From contig NZ_JAGGJZ010000003.1 in the NCBI RefSeq assembly GCF_017873235.1, positions 186,001 to 250,000 of the forward strand: a stretch of DNA of 64,000 nt, written 5' to 3'. Numbering within the stretch: position 1 is the first letter of the stretch; each line of letters opens with the position of its first letter. Made by a program: the position numbers and the translations under genes. Below the pieces are notes generated by a model. That model was not told the origin of the DNA. It searched no databases and saw only the letters and a list, made by a program, of their open reading frames with translations. Below are positions 35,494 through 43,001 of the stretch, piece after piece. The stretch comes from Clostridium moniliforme (GTDB lineage: Bacteria > Bacillota > Clostridia > Clostridiales > Clostridiaceae).

Positions 35494-35649
35494 ATGTTTA
35501 GGAGTGTATTTGAATATGACTTAGCTTTAGTAACTAATATTCTTAAAGATAAAAATGTAAGTTATGACAAAAGAAGTGAGGTTTTACAGGAATTTTGTGA
35601 AATGTATATTAATTTTGATAGTTCAAAATTAGATAAATATTTATTTTAG
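35494..35649 (+). CDS. Small early protein, 51 residues
   Basis: ATG 35494 follows AAGGAGGGATTAAAA with normal spacing, ending TAG 35647-35649. Helical, mixed charge (LVTNILKDKNVSYDKRSE). Not recognised. Confidence 0.6.
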   Translation: MFRSVFEYDLALVTNILKDKNVSYDKRSEVLQEFCEMYINFDSSKLDKYLF

Positions 35650-35660
35650 GAGGAATGAAG

Positions 35661-35750
35661 ATGTTAAAGAGATTTTTAAGAAACTTATTTAGTTCTAATA
35701 AAACTAAATATAGAAATCATTTCAAAGAAGTTCTTAGAATGGGGGATTAA
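35661..35750 (+). CDS. Very small basic protein, 29 residues
   Basis: ATG 35661 lies 7 bases after TAGGAGGAATG and stops at TAA 35748-35750. Basic amphipathic sequence KRFLRNLFSSNKTK. The ribosome site is strong, so translation is likely despite the size. Confidence 0.45.
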   Translation: MLKRFLRNLFSSNKTKYRNHFKEVLRMGD

Positions 35751-35753
35751 TTA

Positions 35754-36017
35754 ATGGGTACTATAAACACAATACTAGATAAGGTTGTTCCAAGGGTACA
35801 AGCTAGAGAAGGCAAGGATAAACCTTTAATAGATATCATTAAAGAAGAGTTAGAAAAAGAAAAGGATCTATCTGAAACCGACCAAAGTAAACAGATAGAT
35901 CCAAGCAAAAATAATCTTAATAATATATTACCATCAGGAGTGGATTTAGACAATGGGCAAGTATTTTCAGAAGAAACAGGAGATACATTAGGAGAAATTG
36001 AGGAGGTACTAAAGTAA
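35754..36017 (+). CDS. Hypothetical acidic early protein
   Basis: 87 residues from ATG 35754 (GGGGGATTAATTA upstream). N-terminal helix with PRVQAREGKDKPLIDIIK, then Asp/Asn/Ser-rich sequence that is probably disordered. It overlaps the YqaJ gene start by one base and may act with the recombination genes. Not recognised. Confidence 0.6.
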   Translation: MGTINTILDKVVPRVQAREGKDKPLIDIIKEELEKEKDLSETDQSKQIDPSKNNLNNILPSGVDLDNGQVFSEETGDTLGEIEEVLK

Positions 36018-36928
36018 TGGAAAATAAATTGGAGTGGTTACAAGAAAGACAAAAAGGAATAGGAGGTTCAGATGTAGGAGCAATCCTTGGATTAAATAAA
36101 TATAAAACAGCTTTTGAGGTTTATTTAGAAAAAACAGAACCTATTTTAGAAGTAAAGGAGCAAAGTGAATCAGCATACTGGGGAGATCAATTTGAAGAAG
36201 TAGTTGCTAAGGAATTTGAAAAGCGAACAGGAAAGAAAGTAAGAAGAGATAAAAGGCATTTTCAACATAAAGATTATCCATTTATGGTTGCAAATATAGA
36301 TAGAAAAGTTGTAGGAGAAAATTCAGTACTTGAATGTAAAACAGCTAATCAATTTTTATCAAAAGATTGGGAAGAGGAAGAAATACCAGCTAGTTATTTA
36401 GTGCAAGTTCAACATTATTTAGCAGTTACAGGAGCAGAAAAAGGTTATATAGCAGTTCTAATAGGTGGTCAAAAGTTTGTATGGAAAGAGGTTGAACGTG
36501 ATGAAGAATTAATAAATATGATTATTGATTCAGAAAGAAACTTTTGGAAGTTAGTAGAGAATGGAACACCACCAGAACTTGATGGATCAAGTGCAGCTGA
36601 AAAGTGGGTTAATGAAAAATTTAAAGAAGTAAATAAGGAATTAGCAGTTCAATTTGATTCAACTTGGAAAGAAAAATTAGATAAATTACAAGATTTAAAA
36701 GAAAATAAAAAAGTTATTGAAGCAGATATTAAAGAAATAGAAAACCAGTTAAAAAATACCTTAGGACATTCAGAGGTTGGGATAGCTCCAGGTTATTCAA
36801 TAAATTGGAAAGAAGTATTAACTAGTAGAATAGATTCTAAAAAATTAAAGTCAGAATTTAGAGATATTTATGATAAATGTTTAAAAGAAACTAAGAGTAG
36901 AAGATTAACAATTAAGGAGGAAAAATAA
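36017..36928 (+). CDS. YqaJ-like viral recombinase exonuclease
   Basis: 303 residues. Begins EWLQERQKGIGGSDVGAILG, the classic YqaJ/lambda-exonuclease opening. The PD-(D/E)XK nuclease centre follows: DYPFMVANIDRKVVGENSVLE and CKT, with the catalytic Asp and Glu-X-Lys, then PASYLVQVQHYLAVTG. It digests one DNA strand to make 3' ends for the RecT annealing protein encoded three bases later. Confidence 0.93.
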   Translation: MENKLEWLQERQKGIGGSDVGAILGLNKYKTAFEVYLEKTEPILEVKEQSESAYWGDQFEEVVAKEFEKRTGKKVRRDKRHFQHKDYPFMVANIDRKVVGENSVLECKTANQFLSKDWEEEEIPASYLVQVQHYLAVTGAEKGYIAVLIGGQKFVWKEVERDEELINMIIDSERNFWKLVENGTPPELDGSSAAEKWVNEKFKEVNKELAVQFDSTWKEKLDKLQDLKENKKVIEADIKEIENQLKNTLGHSEVGIAPGYSINWKEVLTSRIDSKKLKSEFRDIYDKCLKETKSRRLTIKEEK

Positions 36929-36930
36929 TT

Positions 36931-37761
36931 ATGGCAACAACATCAACTTTAAAAAATCAATTATCTCAAAGAAAGGAAACTAAAGGCGGATTATCTTTAA
37001 GTTCATATTTAGATACTCCTAAAATAAAACAAAGATTTGAAGAAGTTTTAGGAAAGAAAGCACCACAATTTTGCAGTAGTTTATTAACTTTATATAACAA
37101 TGATGATTTATTAAAAAAATGTAATCCACAAACTTTAGTCCCAGAGGCCATGAAAGCAGCAACATTAGATTTACCAATAGAAAAGAATCTAGGATATGCT
37201 TGGATAGTTCCATATAAGGGACAAGCTCAATTTCAAATAGGATATAAAGGATATATTCAATTAGCTCTAAGAAGTGCTCAATACAAACATATTAATGCAG
37301 TTCCTATAAGAGAAGGAGAATTAATAGATTGGAATCCATTAACAGAAGAAATTCAAATAGATTTTAATAAAAGAAAATCAGAACAAATAATAGGTTATGC
37401 AGGATATTTTGAATTAATAAATGGATTTAAAAAAACAGTTTATTGGAGTAAGGAAGAAATTGAAACTCACAAGAGGAAATTTAGTAAATCAGATTTTGGA
37501 TGGAAAAATAATTATGATGCTATGGCTCTAAAAACTGTATTAAGAAATATGTTAGGTAAATGGGGAATTCTTAGTGTAGATATGCAACAAGCTTATTCTA
37601 TGGACGAAGTTCAATATGAAGATAAGTTAATAAATGATATTTCTGAAAAAGAAATAAATACAGAAGATACTAATGTTGTAAATGCGGATTATACAGTTGA
37701 TGAAGAAAATGAAACAGTTATAAATGGTCAAATTAATTTTGAAGGAACACCATTAGAGTAG
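36931..37761 (+). CDS. recT: RecT single-strand annealing protein
   Basis: 276 residues. RecT family pattern: NLGYAWIVPYKGQAQFQIGYKG, followed by LALRSAQYKHINAVPIREGE and the C-terminal DYDAMALKTVLRNMLGKWG-like segment (NYDAMALKTVLRNMLGKWG). Anneals complementary strands and works with the YqaJ exonuclease for phage recombination. AAGGAGGAAAA precedes the ATG. Confidence 0.95.
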   Translation: MATTSTLKNQLSQRKETKGGLSLSSYLDTPKIKQRFEEVLGKKAPQFCSSLLTLYNNDDLLKKCNPQTLVPEAMKAATLDLPIEKNLGYAWIVPYKGQAQFQIGYKGYIQLALRSAQYKHINAVPIREGELIDWNPLTEEIQIDFNKRKSEQIIGYAGYFELINGFKKTVYWSKEEIETHKRKFSKSDFGWKNNYDAMALKTVLRNMLGKWGILSVDMQQAYSMDEVQYEDKLINDISEKEINTEDTNVVNADYTVDEENETVINGQINFEGTPLE

Positions 37762-37771
37762 GAGAAGCATT

Positions 37772-38533
37772 ATGGATAATCAAGGGTGGATAAAAGATTA
37801 TAGAAAAGAAATGGATAGTGATATTTGGGTTATGCCACCCTTGTATTTAAAGGTGTGGCAATACCTAAAATATATGGTAAATCATAAGAAAAATGAAATA
37901 CCTATGACTGATGGCAGTAAAGAAATTATAGAAAGAGGACAACATTTAACAAGCTATAGAGGAATAGCGAAAGGCGTTTCTTATTATGAAGGAAGAACAT
38001 ATAAAGAACCAAGTGCAAGAATGATTAAAAAAATTTTAGAATGGCTTGAAAAAAATAATATGATTTCAATAACACATGGAAGGGGTAACAGGCAATATAC
38101 TAAGATAACACTAGTAAATTACTCACTTTATCAAGCTGAAAATAACGAAGGGGTAACAGTAAGTAAACAGCTAGTAAACAGTGAGGAAACACAGAGGAAA
38201 CACTTAGTAAACAGTGAGGAAACAGATGGTAAACAGACCGTGCATATAAACAAGAATGATAAGAATGATATAAGAATGAATAAGAATGAGGAAGAAGGAA
38301 AAGAAAGAGAAGAATTACCTAAACTTGAACCTCTTTCTTTCCCAACTCCATCCTGTCAAAAAATTTATAAGTTGATAGGAGAGAATGGATATAGGTTTTT
38401 TATTAATGCAGATATAAAAGAAAATGATAATACTATATCAATAAAAACTAAGAGCAATGTAGATAAATCTATAATAGCTCAATATATACCGAGAATAGAT
38501 TGGCAACTAGACAAAAGAATTGAGGTGATTTGA
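37772..38533 (+). CDS. Phage replisome organizer / DnaD-like replication protein
   Basis: 253 residues. The N-terminal winged-helix Phage_rep_org_N pattern is clear: WIKDYRKEMDSDIWVMPPLY, RGQHLTSYRGIAKGVSYYEG and EPSARMIKKILEWLEKNNMI. A linker of two 11-residue repeats (LVNSEETQRKH, LVNSEETDGKQ) coincides with DNA iterons. The C-terminal part (from about 190) is acidic. It probably binds the origin inside its own gene and loads helicase. GGAGAAGC precedes ATG 37772. Confidence 0.88.
   Translation: MDNQGWIKDYRKEMDSDIWVMPPLYLKVWQYLKYMVNHKKNEIPMTDGSKEIIERGQHLTSYRGIAKGVSYYEGRTYKEPSARMIKKILEWLEKNNMISITHGRGNRQYTKITLVNYSLYQAENNEGVTVSKQLVNSEETQRKHLVNSEETDGKQTVHINKNDKNDIRMNKNEEEGKEREELPKLEPLSFPTPSCQKIYKLIGENGYRFFINADIKENDNTISIKTKSNVDKSIIAQYIPRIDWQLDKRIEVI
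38163..38289. other. Putative phage replication origin: iterons plus AT-rich repeats
   Basis: G(T/G)AAACA occurs seven times on an exact 11-base lattice at 38163, 38174, 38185, 38196, 38207, 38218 and 38229. Just downstream AAGAATGA occurs four times at 38252, 38261, 38272 and 38282, a likely unwinding element. The location inside the replisome organizer gene is the usual place for such origins. Confidence 0.75.
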
Positions 38534-38875
38534 TGGATCCACAAGAAATAATGGACAAATTAAATGATTGCATTATAGCTTTAGGAAAAGGAAATATACA
38601 ATATAAGACTTTAGCATTACAAAAAAAATAAAGCTGAAAAAGAATATAGAGTTTCTTTAGCTAAAAAAATGCTTAGATTGAGAGCAGAAGGTTATCCAGT
38701 TAGTCTTATAAATGATTTATCAAGAGGTGATGAAGAAGTATCAGAATTACGATTAAAGAGAGATATATCAAATAGTAGTTTTTATGCATGTAAAAATTCA
38801 ATAGATGCTTTAAAATCTGAAATTGAAATATATAGATCATTACTTACATGGCTTAGGGAAGAATATAAAAATTAA
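38533..38875 (+). pseudogene. Small replication-region gene with a +1 A frameshift
   Basis: ATG 38533 overlaps the previous stop and reads MDPQEIMDKLNDCIIALGKG, then hits TAA at 38629 directly after eight A residues (38621-38628). With seven A residues the frame runs on without a stop as QKNKAEKEYRVSLAKKMLRL and ends ...LREEYKN at 38875. So this is one 113-residue helical gene broken by a single-base homopolymer change, either a real mutation, a sequencing error, or a slippery site. Family: unnamed phage protein often next to replication genes. Confidence 0.75.
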
Positions 38876-38889
38876 TAGGAGGAATAGAA

Positions 38890-39285
38890 ATGGAAAACAT
38901 GATTAATTTAGAAAAATTTGCAGAAGGTGCATTAGCAGAAAAGATGAATGGAGCTTTAAAAGAAGTTTTAGAAAATATACAGGATCCTAATACTGATTTT
39001 AAGCTAAAAAGAAAACTTACTTTAGAAATGACTTTTGTAAGTGGAGAAGATAGAGAATTAGCTGAGGTTAGTATGATAGCGAAAACTAAACTAGCACCTA
39101 ATAAACCGATTGCAACAAAAATTGTTATTGGAACAGATGGCAAGGGTGGAGTTTTAGCAAGTGAATATAAAAAGCAAGTACCAGGACAAAGTGCCATGAG
39201 AGTAAATGAAGAAACAGGGGAAATACTTACAACAGCAGAAGAAAAAGAAACAATAAACTTAGAAGGGATTAAATTAGTTAAATAA
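38890..39285 (+). CDS. Phage replication terminator-like protein
   Basis: 131 residues. Helix with FAEGALAEKMNGALKEVLEN, then KLTLEMTFVSGEDRELAEV and a Gly-rich loop, resembling the small family annotated replication terminator protein in Clostridium and Lactobacillales phages. TAGGAGGAATAGAA precedes ATG 38890. Biochemical role in phage not established. Confidence 0.65.
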   Translation: MENMINLEKFAEGALAEKMNGALKEVLENIQDPNTDFKLKRKLTLEMTFVSGEDRELAEVSMIAKTKLAPNKPIATKIVIGTDGKGGVLASEYKKQVPGQSAMRVNEETGEILTTAEEKETINLEGIKLVK

Positions 39286-39319
39286 TAAAATTTATATAAA
39301 TTGAAAGGTGGAAAATAAA

Positions 39320-40033
39320 ATGATGAACAAAGAAGCAATGGAGTATTTAGTGAACTTAGGAGAAAATGATGATCCAATAATTCAATTAGCACAAGGAACA
39401 TATTCAAGGGTTGGTTTAAGTAGAATTACAGAACCAGTAGCAAATACTCTTACAGTATCAACACTTACAGGTTTAGTTGATTATATAAAAGGAAATGTAG
39501 ATAAATTAAAAGGTGAGTTACTTATACAAGTAAAATCACAAGATGAAGTAAGATTATATAGTCCTTTAAATGAGGATAAGGAAAGAGAGCTTTATATCAA
39601 AGCAGAGGCTATATTACCTAATAATGTTCGTTATGACCAATTTATAGATACAGAAAGATTTAATATAATGCTTCAAAGTAGCTTTGTAGATGCAGGAGAT
39701 AAAAAGGCATTATTACAATATACAGGTTTAGTACAAGATGAAAATGTTAAGAGTATAGGTGATGATGGAGTAAGTCAACAAGTGACAGTTAAAACAGGTG
39801 TAGCAAGTGTAGGACAGGCTATAGTTCCTAATCCAGTAAGTTTAGCACCATATAGAACATTCCCAGAAGTTGAACAACCAATAAGCAAGTTTATTTTTAG
39901 AATGAAAGAAGGTCCAAGTGCAGCAATATATGAAGCTGATGGAGGAGCTTGGAGAAATGAAGCTATTAAAAATATAAAAGAGTATTTAGAAGAACAGTTA
40001 AAAGAAGTTAAAAATATTAAAATAATAGCTTAA
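39320..40033 (+). CDS. Conserved phage protein of unknown function (DUF2303-like)
   Basis: 237 residues from ATG 39320 (AAAGGTGG upstream favours it over GTG 39308). Contains FDAGDKKALLQYTGLVQDENV-like sequence (FVDAGDKKALLQYTG) followed by DDGVSQQVTVKTGVAS and LAPYRTFPEVEQPISKFIFR, typical of a phage protein family found beside recombination and replication genes. Soluble; no catalytic motif seen. Confidence 0.6.
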   Translation: MMNKEAMEYLVNLGENDDPIIQLAQGTYSRVGLSRITEPVANTLTVSTLTGLVDYIKGNVDKLKGELLIQVKSQDEVRLYSPLNEDKERELYIKAEAILPNNVRYDQFIDTERFNIMLQSSFVDAGDKKALLQYTGLVQDENVKSIGDDGVSQQVTVKTGVASVGQAIVPNPVSLAPYRTFPEVEQPISKFIFRMKEGPSAAIYEADGGAWRNEAIKNIKEYLEEQLKEVKNIKIIA

Positions 40034-40049
40034 TAACAGGGATTATAGG

Positions 40050-40087
40050 CATATGAGGGTACAGTTTTACCACTGTATTCTCATATG
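40050..40087 (+). other. 16-bp RNA hairpin without T tract
   Basis: CATATGAG...CTCATATG and TACAGT...ACTGTA nest around loop TTTACC, with two G-T pairs between, giving a 16-base-pair stem. There is no T run, so it is not a standard terminator; it could be an RNA-processing or protein-binding site between two early genes. Confidence 0.6.
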
Positions 40088-40115
40088 AAAATCATTTGAT
40101 AAAGGAAGCGAGGAT

Positions 40116-40412
40116 ATGAAATTAAAGATAGGAGATAATATAAAATTACTATGCAAAAATGGGATAGGAAACAATAGATATATAGCAGAATATGAAGGTA
40201 AGATTGAAAATATATATAAAAATTATATTTTATTGGATCTAGAAAACTATAAAACATGTGTTGGAATAGCAGATATTATTAAACCATCACAGAATGTTCT
40301 ACAACTTATAAAAAATAAGAATAGGATTAACGTAACTAAGGATATGTTGCCTAATAATGTGGTTAATATAGAACATCTAGAATCAAATAGAGCATTTCAA
40401 ACGTGTAAATAA
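40116..40412 (+). CDS. Hypothetical 98-residue phage protein
   Basis: Starts ATG 40116 after AGGAAGCGAGGAT. Sequence suggests a small beta-barrel (IGDNIKLLCKNGIGNNRYIA, then IYKNYILLDLENYKTC), like an SH3- or Hfq-type fold, and a C-terminal tail. Not recognised. Confidence 0.55.
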   Translation: MKLKIGDNIKLLCKNGIGNNRYIAEYEGKIENIYKNYILLDLENYKTCVGIADIIKPSQNVLQLIKNKNRINVTKDMLPNNVVNIEHLESNRAFQTCK

Positions 40413-40455
40413 TAATGATATTTTTAATTTTATTCTAGTTTAAAGGAGAATTTTA

Positions 40456-40767
40456 ATGACTAATAGCAAAAACAAAGGTGCAAGAGGTGAAAGAGAGTTA
40501 TCCTCTAAATTAAAGGAATATGGATATAATACAAGGCGTGGACAACAGTATTGTGGAGCTAATGGTGATGCAGATGTTGTTGGATTACCAGGTATTCATA
40601 TTGAATGTAAGAGAGTTGAGAAACTTAATATATATAATGCAATAAGCCAAGCTAAGGCTGATGCTAAGAAAGATGAGTTACCTACTGTATTTCATAGGAA
40701 AGATAGAAGTGAATGGCTTGTGACAATGACTTTAGAAGATTGGATGAAGTTGTATAAAAATAATTAA
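40456..40767 (+). CDS. Holliday-junction-resolvase-like PD-(D/E)XK nuclease
   Basis: 103 residues. The Hjc-type core is visible: KNKGARGERELSSKLKEYGY with the conserved Glu, GDADVVGLPGIHIECKRVEK with Asp and Glu-X-Lys, and a helix NIYNAISQAKADAKKDELP. It probably resolves branched phage DNA before packaging. AAAGGAGAATTTTA precedes ATG 40456. Confidence 0.82.
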   Translation: MTNSKNKGARGERELSSKLKEYGYNTRRGQQYCGANGDADVVGLPGIHIECKRVEKLNIYNAISQAKADAKKDELPTVFHRKDRSEWLVTMTLEDWMKLYKNN

Positions 40768-40777
40768 AATAAAATGT

Positions 40778-40814
40778 TCTTTGAAAATTGAATAATGCGG
40801 TATTATAAAAATAT
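40778..40814 (+). promoter_or_regulatory. boxA-type leader, copy 1
   Basis: TGTTCTTTGAAAA at 40775-40787 equals the Gram-positive rRNA boxA antitermination element. It continues into TTGAATAATGCGGTATT and ATAAAAATAT. From 40778 the 37 bases match copy 2 at 42082 with one mismatch. No rRNA gene follows; a PadR/HAAS cassette does. Confidence 0.7.
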
Positions 40815-40900
40815 TGTTTTGAAAAGATTTTGTGAATTTATTTTTTAAATAATAAAAAAATAAGTAATTAAACTTTTTTATAGGAGCTTTACAAAAACAC

Positions 40901-40937
40901 TATAATGCTATACAATATAGCAGTAAGTTGTATAGCA
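40901..40937 (+). promoter_or_regulatory. Promoter -10 and PadR-type operator
   Basis: TATAAT at 40901-40906 is followed by perfect inverted arms TGCTATACAA (40906-40915) and TTGTATAGCA (40928-40937). The operator touches the -10 box, so the PadR repressor encoded downstream could shut off its own operon. The -35 is weak. Confidence 0.65.
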
Positions 40938-40957
40938 AGGTAGGTGTGTAAGTAGTT

Positions 40958-41596
40958 ATGGAAAGAATAAGAAAAGATAAGTATTGTTTAAACGGCGAAT
41001 ATTATGAGGCACTTGAAATAATAAATTCTAGATTAGGATTTGTTGTTCCAAAAAGCTTTAGAAAAGAAGTGTATATTGATTTATTGGAGCTTCTTTTTAG
41101 AAATCAAAGTTTAGGAAAACCTCTAAATAAGGCTCTAGGGAAAAGTCTTGATGATTTTATTGATGATTTAGTAGAAACATATTATTTAACATTAGGAAAA
41201 GGAAAATTTATTAATTATTTTTTGCAGAATGGTTTTTTATGTTCTTTTTCATGTATTATATTTTATATTATTAATTCATATTTTGATAATAGTAATATAT
41301 TACCATATTCATTTGCGGCATTAATTATGGGAATGGTAGGGTTTATAGGTGGAATAATTCGTGTTTATACAAATTATAAATGCTTATATAAATTTACTGG
41401 ATATAAAAAACACTTATTTCAAGTTTTTTTAATGTTATGGCCATTATATTTTGTGATATTTGGAGATAATTATATATTTAATTTAACTAAAAATATAATT
41501 ATATCTAAAAATGTAGTTTGGAGTATTGTAATTGTAGAAGCTATAATATATTTAGTATTAGCTTTATTATTTAGATATGAAGGAAAGAGAGACTAA
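40958..41596 (+). CDS. HAAS-like membrane protein paired with PadR regulator
   Basis: 212 residues. N-terminal helical domain (about 1-85) with VPKSFRKEVYIDLLELLF and KSLDDFIDDLVETY resembles HAAS domains found beside PadR regulators. Four hydrophobic segments follow (near 93-110, 118-135, 150-168 and 188-205). Such pairs sense membrane or envelope states. In a prophage this is cargo expressed from the lysogen. It ends before the PadR start with one base between. Confidence 0.65.
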   Translation: MERIRKDKYCLNGEYYEALEIINSRLGFVVPKSFRKEVYIDLLELLFRNQSLGKPLNKALGKSLDDFIDDLVETYYLTLGKGKFINYFLQNGFLCSFSCIIFYIINSYFDNSNILPYSFAALIMGMVGFIGGIIRVYTNYKCLYKFTGYKKHLFQVFLMLWPLYFVIFGDNYIFNLTKNIIISKNVVWSIVIVEAIIYLVLALLFRYEGKRD

Positions 41597-41597
41597 T

Positions 41598-41921
41598 ATG
41601 GCAGTTAATTCACAGTTATTAAAGGGATTAATGGATAAAGTGATATTAAAAATTATTAATGAAGAAGAGACTTATGGATATGAAATATATATAAAACTTC
41701 AAAAGTTAGGATTTATAGATTTTGCTGAAGGATCGCTATATCCACTTTTACTAAGATTAGAGAAAAAAGGATTAATTAAAGGAATAAAAAGAAAATCACA
41801 AATAGGTCCAGACAGAAAATATTATTCTTTGACTGAAGAAGGAATAAAGGAAATGAATGATTTCAAAGAAAATTGGGATAAAATAAATGCAGCTATAGAA
41901 AAACTATGGAATAATGGATAG
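41598..41921 (+). CDS. PadR family transcriptional regulator
   Basis: 107 residues from ATG 41598 (GAAGGAAAGAGAG upstream). Winged helix with LLKGLMDKVILKIINEEETY, GSLYPLLLRLEKKGLI and the wing GPDRKYYSLTEEG, typical of PadR subfamily 2. Likely binds the inverted repeat at 40906-40937. The gene order, membrane protein first, is the reverse of the more usual one. Confidence 0.9.
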   Translation: MAVNSQLLKGLMDKVILKIINEEETYGYEIYIKLQKLGFIDFAEGSLYPLLLRLEKKGLIKGIKRKSQIGPDRKYYSLTEEGIKEMNDFKENWDKINAAIEKLWNNG

Positions 41922-41982
41922 TAAATTTTTCGATATCAAAGTCATTTGGCAAATTTAATATACTACGTAAATGACGTACTTA

Positions 41983-42020
41983 AATACCGTATTATTCAAA
42001 ATGAATATACGGTATTTTTT
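41983..42020 (+). terminator. Cassette terminator 1, complementary to the boxA leader
   Basis: AATACCGTATTATTC (41983-41997) pairs with GATATACGGTATT-type arm GAATATACGGTATT (42003-42016, one bulge), then a T tract. The 5' arm is also complementary over 15 bases to the leader of its cassette (GAATAATGCGGTATT; one G-U pair in RNA). Confidence 0.85.
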
Positions 42021-42081
42021 ATTTCAATATTAAGAAATTATCAATAATTGATATAAATAATAACCTTTTTAGAAAAGTTGC

Positions 42082-42118
42082 TCTTTGAAAATTGAATAAT
42101 ACGGTATTATAAAAATAT
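42082..42118 (+). promoter_or_regulatory. boxA-type leader, copy 2
   Basis: TGCTCTTTGAAAA at 42079-42091, then TTGAATAATACGGTATT at 42092-42108 and ATAAAAATAT. Thirty-six of 37 bases equal copy 1. The middle part is perfectly complementary over 17 bases to the 5' arm region of terminator 2. Confidence 0.7.
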
Positions 42119-42169
42119 GTTATAATTATATCATTATACATAAATAGTAATTTGTGGAGGGGATTTAAA

Positions 42170-42685
42170 ATGAATACAAGAACTATTATGATTTTTCCCG
42201 AATTTGAAAATATTGATATTATTAATAATATACATAAGAAATATGATCCTTTAGCAGATTTAGTATTGCCACATATTACTTTAGTTTTTCCTTTTGATAG
42301 TGAATTTACTAATGAGGAAATTAATTTATATTTAAAAGAGTGTTTAAGTGATATAAAACCATTTAAAGTTCAACTACAGGGATTTAGTAAACAACAAGAT
42401 AAATATGGAAATTATTTATTTTTAAATGTAGTTCAAGGTATGGATGTAATTAAAAACATTCATGATATTCTATATAAAGATAAACTAAAACAATTTGATT
42501 TAGGCTATGATTATATTCCTCATATGACAGTTGGTAAATTACCTTCTATTGAATTACTTGATAAAGCATTTGATGATGTAAGTAAATGTAATACTAAATT
42601 TAGTACTATTGTCAAAAAGATATCAGTTGAAATTATTGGGGAGCATGAAGAATCAATTATTATAATAGAGCATGAATTAAATTGA
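42170..42685 (+). CDS. 2H phosphoesterase (2'-5' RNA ligase family)
   Basis: 171 residues from ATG 42170, after GGAGGGGA. Two HxT motifs mark the 2H fold: LPHITLVFPF near residue 37 and YIPHMTVGKL near 122, each with its strand context. Members hydrolyse 2',3'-cyclic or 2'-5' phosphodiesters. In phages some 2H enzymes cleave cyclic oligonucleotide alarms of CBASS defence, but this protein is also close in length to housekeeping YjcG-type proteins, so target is open. Carried in cargo cassette 2. Confidence 0.85.
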   Translation: MNTRTIMIFPEFENIDIINNIHKKYDPLADLVLPHITLVFPFDSEFTNEEINLYLKECLSDIKPFKVQLQGFSKQQDKYGNYLFLNVVQGMDVIKNIHDILYKDKLKQFDLGYDYIPHMTVGKLPSIELLDKAFDDVSKCNTKFSTIVKKISVEIIGEHEESIIIIEHELN

Positions 42686-42756
42686 AAAATTCCAATTTGA
42701 CGATTAGTTAATATTTTAAATCAAATGATAAATTATAATAGGGGGAGATTATAAAG

Positions 42757-42960
42757 ATGTTTAAAAATAGAAAAACTTTACGTGGTATTGTACTAGCTGT
42801 ATTGTTAATTTGTACAGCGTTTTTAGTATATTCCATTGTAACAAATCCACTTGGCAAACATAATATAATGTTGGCACTTGCCGTTTCAGCAGGTTTTATT
42901 GCATTGGAGGATGATAAAGCTAAAAAACATAAATCTAAGCTTACTAAACAGATTAAATAA
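42757..42960 (+). CDS. Small two-pass membrane protein
   Basis: 67 residues. Two hydrophobic segments (IVLAVLLICTAFLVYSIV and NIMLALAVSAGFIALE) with a Lys-rich C-terminus. AGGGGGAGATTATAAAG precedes ATG 42757. Second gene of cassette 2. Function unknown. Confidence 0.65.
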   Translation: MFKNRKTLRGIVLAVLLICTAFLVYSIVTNPLGKHNIMLALAVSAGFIALEDDKAKKHKSKLTKQIK

Positions 42961-43001
42961 CTACTTTTAAAAATTATAAGATAAAAAATATTAACTATTT
43001 A

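Noticed and set aside
38669-38875. Independent 68-residue gene
   Set aside because: It lacks a ribosome site, and a one-base correction fuses it in frame with the 38533 ORF.
40775-42118. Start of an rRNA operon suggested by boxA-like sequence
   Set aside because: No 16S-like sequence follows either copy; protein-coding cassettes do.
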